A DNA stretch of 64,000 nt from Paenibacillus peoriae (GTDB taxonomy: Bacteria > Bacillota > Bacilli > Paenibacillales > Paenibacillaceae), in NCBI RefSeq assembly GCF_022531965.1, contig NZ_CP092831.1:1206001-1270000 (forward strand), in the 5' to 3' direction. Position numbers and translations under genes: made by a program. The stretch's first letter is position 1; every line of letters starts with the position of its first letter. The notes below the pieces were generated by a model. The model saw only the letters and a program-made list of their open reading frames with translations. It was not told the origin of the DNA and ran no database searches. Shown here one piece after another: positions 63,010-64,000 of this stretch.

Positions 63010-64000
63010 ATGAAGATGTCACTAGGTACGAAAATGGTTACTGCATTTGTCTCAATTTCTGCAATAACCTATGGAACAAGCGCTTTTTTTATTTTTGTAC
63101 TCAAGGACTGGCTTGCTCAAGGTACACAAGAATGGGTGTACACTTCGATCATTCTGTTATTGGGTGTCCTGTGGAGTGGCATTTTGGGCTGGTTGATCTC
63201 AAAATTACTCACGCGGCCCATTGTTAGGTTGGCGAAGGCGGCAGAGGAAGCTTCGGCGGGGAACCTGTCTGTTGTGATTCCTGAACGTCGCTCGGAGGAT
63301 GAAATCAAAGTTCTGTATGATGCATTTCGGCACATGATGCTGAACATTAAAGATATGTTCAATGAGATCTCGTACAGCACCAGAACCACTTCGCAAAGTG
63401 CGGAAAATCTGAGCTTGGCTATTGTACAGGCTACCACACAAATTGAGTCCATGTCTTCGGTGGTAGAAGATATTTTGAATGGCGTGGAGCAGCAAAAGCA
63501 AGCATCTGCCCAATCGATTAAAACAGCAGACCGAATGCTGGGCGATTTTAAAATGATGCGTAGCAAATCGGGACATATGCTGGAACTGTCTGGCCATATG
63601 GAGCATTCAGTAGATTCGACGCAGACCGTATTTTCATCCCTGATGGATGGAATGGGAGAGCTGACAGCATCACATGGTCGTTCGCAGCAGGTAATTGCAC
63701 GACTGGAAAAAGAAGCTTCCCAAATTGAAGCGATTACAAGCACCGTGAAGGATATTGCTGAACAAACCCATTTGCTGGCGTTGAATGCTTCCATAGAAGC
63801 GGCGCGTGCGGGAGAAGAAGGGAACGGGTTTGCGGTAGTGGCTCACCAAATTCGCGCACTTGCCGCCCAAAGTACGGAGTCTGTGCAGCAAATAAATGCC
63901 ATCGTTAGCCGTGTGCAGTCACAAATCGTAGAGACAGTGCAGTTGATGCATCAGCAAACGTCATTGGTCAGTGCCGAGGCGGAACGGACAAGCTCTGTGG
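63010..64000 (+). CDS. Methyl-accepting chemotaxis protein (cut at window end)
   Basis: Partial gene, 330 codons visible, open to the window end. Product starts [20 protein letters not shown]. Helix 1 (about 8-28), a very short outside loop ([11 protein letters not shown]), helix 2 (about 40-60), HAMP (about 60-115), then the signalling domain with [20 protein letters not shown] and [20 protein letters not shown]. There is no Cache or other external sensor domain, so it senses cytosolic, membrane or redox changes, or needs a partner. ATG 63010 follows GGGGTGGG weakly. The highly structured element at 62773-62847 lies upstream. Confidence 0.9.
   Translation, partial: MKMSLGTKMVTAFVSISAITYGTSAFFIFVLKDWLAQGTQEWVYTSIILLLGVLWSGILGWLISKLLTRPIVRLAKAAEEASAGNLSVVIPERRSEDEIKVLYDAFRHMMLNIKDMFNEISYSTRTTSQSAENLSLAIVQATTQIESMSSVVEDILNGVEQQKQASAQSIKTADRMLGDFKMMRSKSGHMLELSGHMEHSVDSTQTVFSSLMDGMGELTASHGRSQQVIARLEKEASQIEAITSTVKDIAEQTHLLALNASIEAARAGEEGNGFAVVAHQIRALAAQSTESVQQINAIVSRVQSQIVETVQLMHQQTSLVSAEAERTSSV

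Noticed and set aside
63117..63794. 225-codon minus-strand frame opposite the chemoreceptor
   Set aside because: The plus strand encodes an unmistakable HAMP and signalling domain; the minus product is Ser/Cys-rich antisense.

Overview
The window looks like chromosome of a nitrogen-fixing Paenibacillus of the P. polymyxa group. The evidence is strong Gram-positive ribosome binding sites, many intrinsic terminators, a compact nine-gene nif operon of the Paenibacillus type, secreted plant-polysaccharide enzymes, YesM/YesN- and PucR-type regulators, and a YtrA-type ABC operon. This assignment rests on gene content and family knowledge, not on a database search.

Layout. 0.4-2.8 kb: a secreted family PL11 rhamnogalacturonan lyase. 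3.0-13.7 kb: nifB-H-D-K-E-N-X-hesA-nifV, tightly packed and overlapping, behind one vegetative promoter with GlnR-like boxes upstream and downstream, and closed by a terminator. 13.9-17.5 kb: a heterodimeric ABC exporter. 17.7-21.4 kb: a DJ-1/PfpI protein, an MFS drug exporter with its TetR regulator, and an AraC regulator.

21.7-28.9 kb is the most unusual part. It holds a DcrB-like small protein, a VgrG-like spike protein, a DUF4280/PAAR-like tip protein, a 1148-residue VgrG-toxin fusion and a probable immunity protein, behind one good promoter and ending at a terminator. No sheath, tube, baseplate or membrane-complex genes are present. The toxin tail is AT-rich and looks exchanged, a broken small gene follows it, and a 54-bp relic of the tail lies about 7.5 kb away.

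29.3-34.7 kb (minus strand): a membrane-anchored sugar-binding protein, a YesM-like kinase and a YesN-like regulator in one overlapping operon, followed by a sugar-proton symporter. 34.9-41.3 kb: HAD phosphatase, GH4 alpha-galactosidase, GH6-FN3-CBM3 cellulase and nucleoside hydrolase. 41.5-47.7 kb: a multi-PAS soluble histidine kinase, then a YtrA regulator/ABC ATPase/permease operon with a perfect 45-bp palindrome over its promoter. 47.9-53.2 kb: methyltransferase, a membrane protein fused to a phosphate-binding-like domain, a YCF48-like lipoprotein, an aldo/keto reductase and a Mug-type DNA glycosylase. 53.2-56.3 kb: divergent ald and a PucR regulator (AdeR-like). 56.4-64 kb: a lipoprotein, an atypical galactokinase-family kinase, a RecB-like nuclease with a cysteine cluster, an SGNH hydrolase, a CNNM/HlyC-type transporter, a structured intergenic element and a chemoreceptor cut by the window end.

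The sugar genes are linked by several cre-like sites, suggesting CcpA control. Nitrogen fixation appears to be under GlnR. No tRNA, rRNA, CRISPR array or intact insertion sequence was seen.
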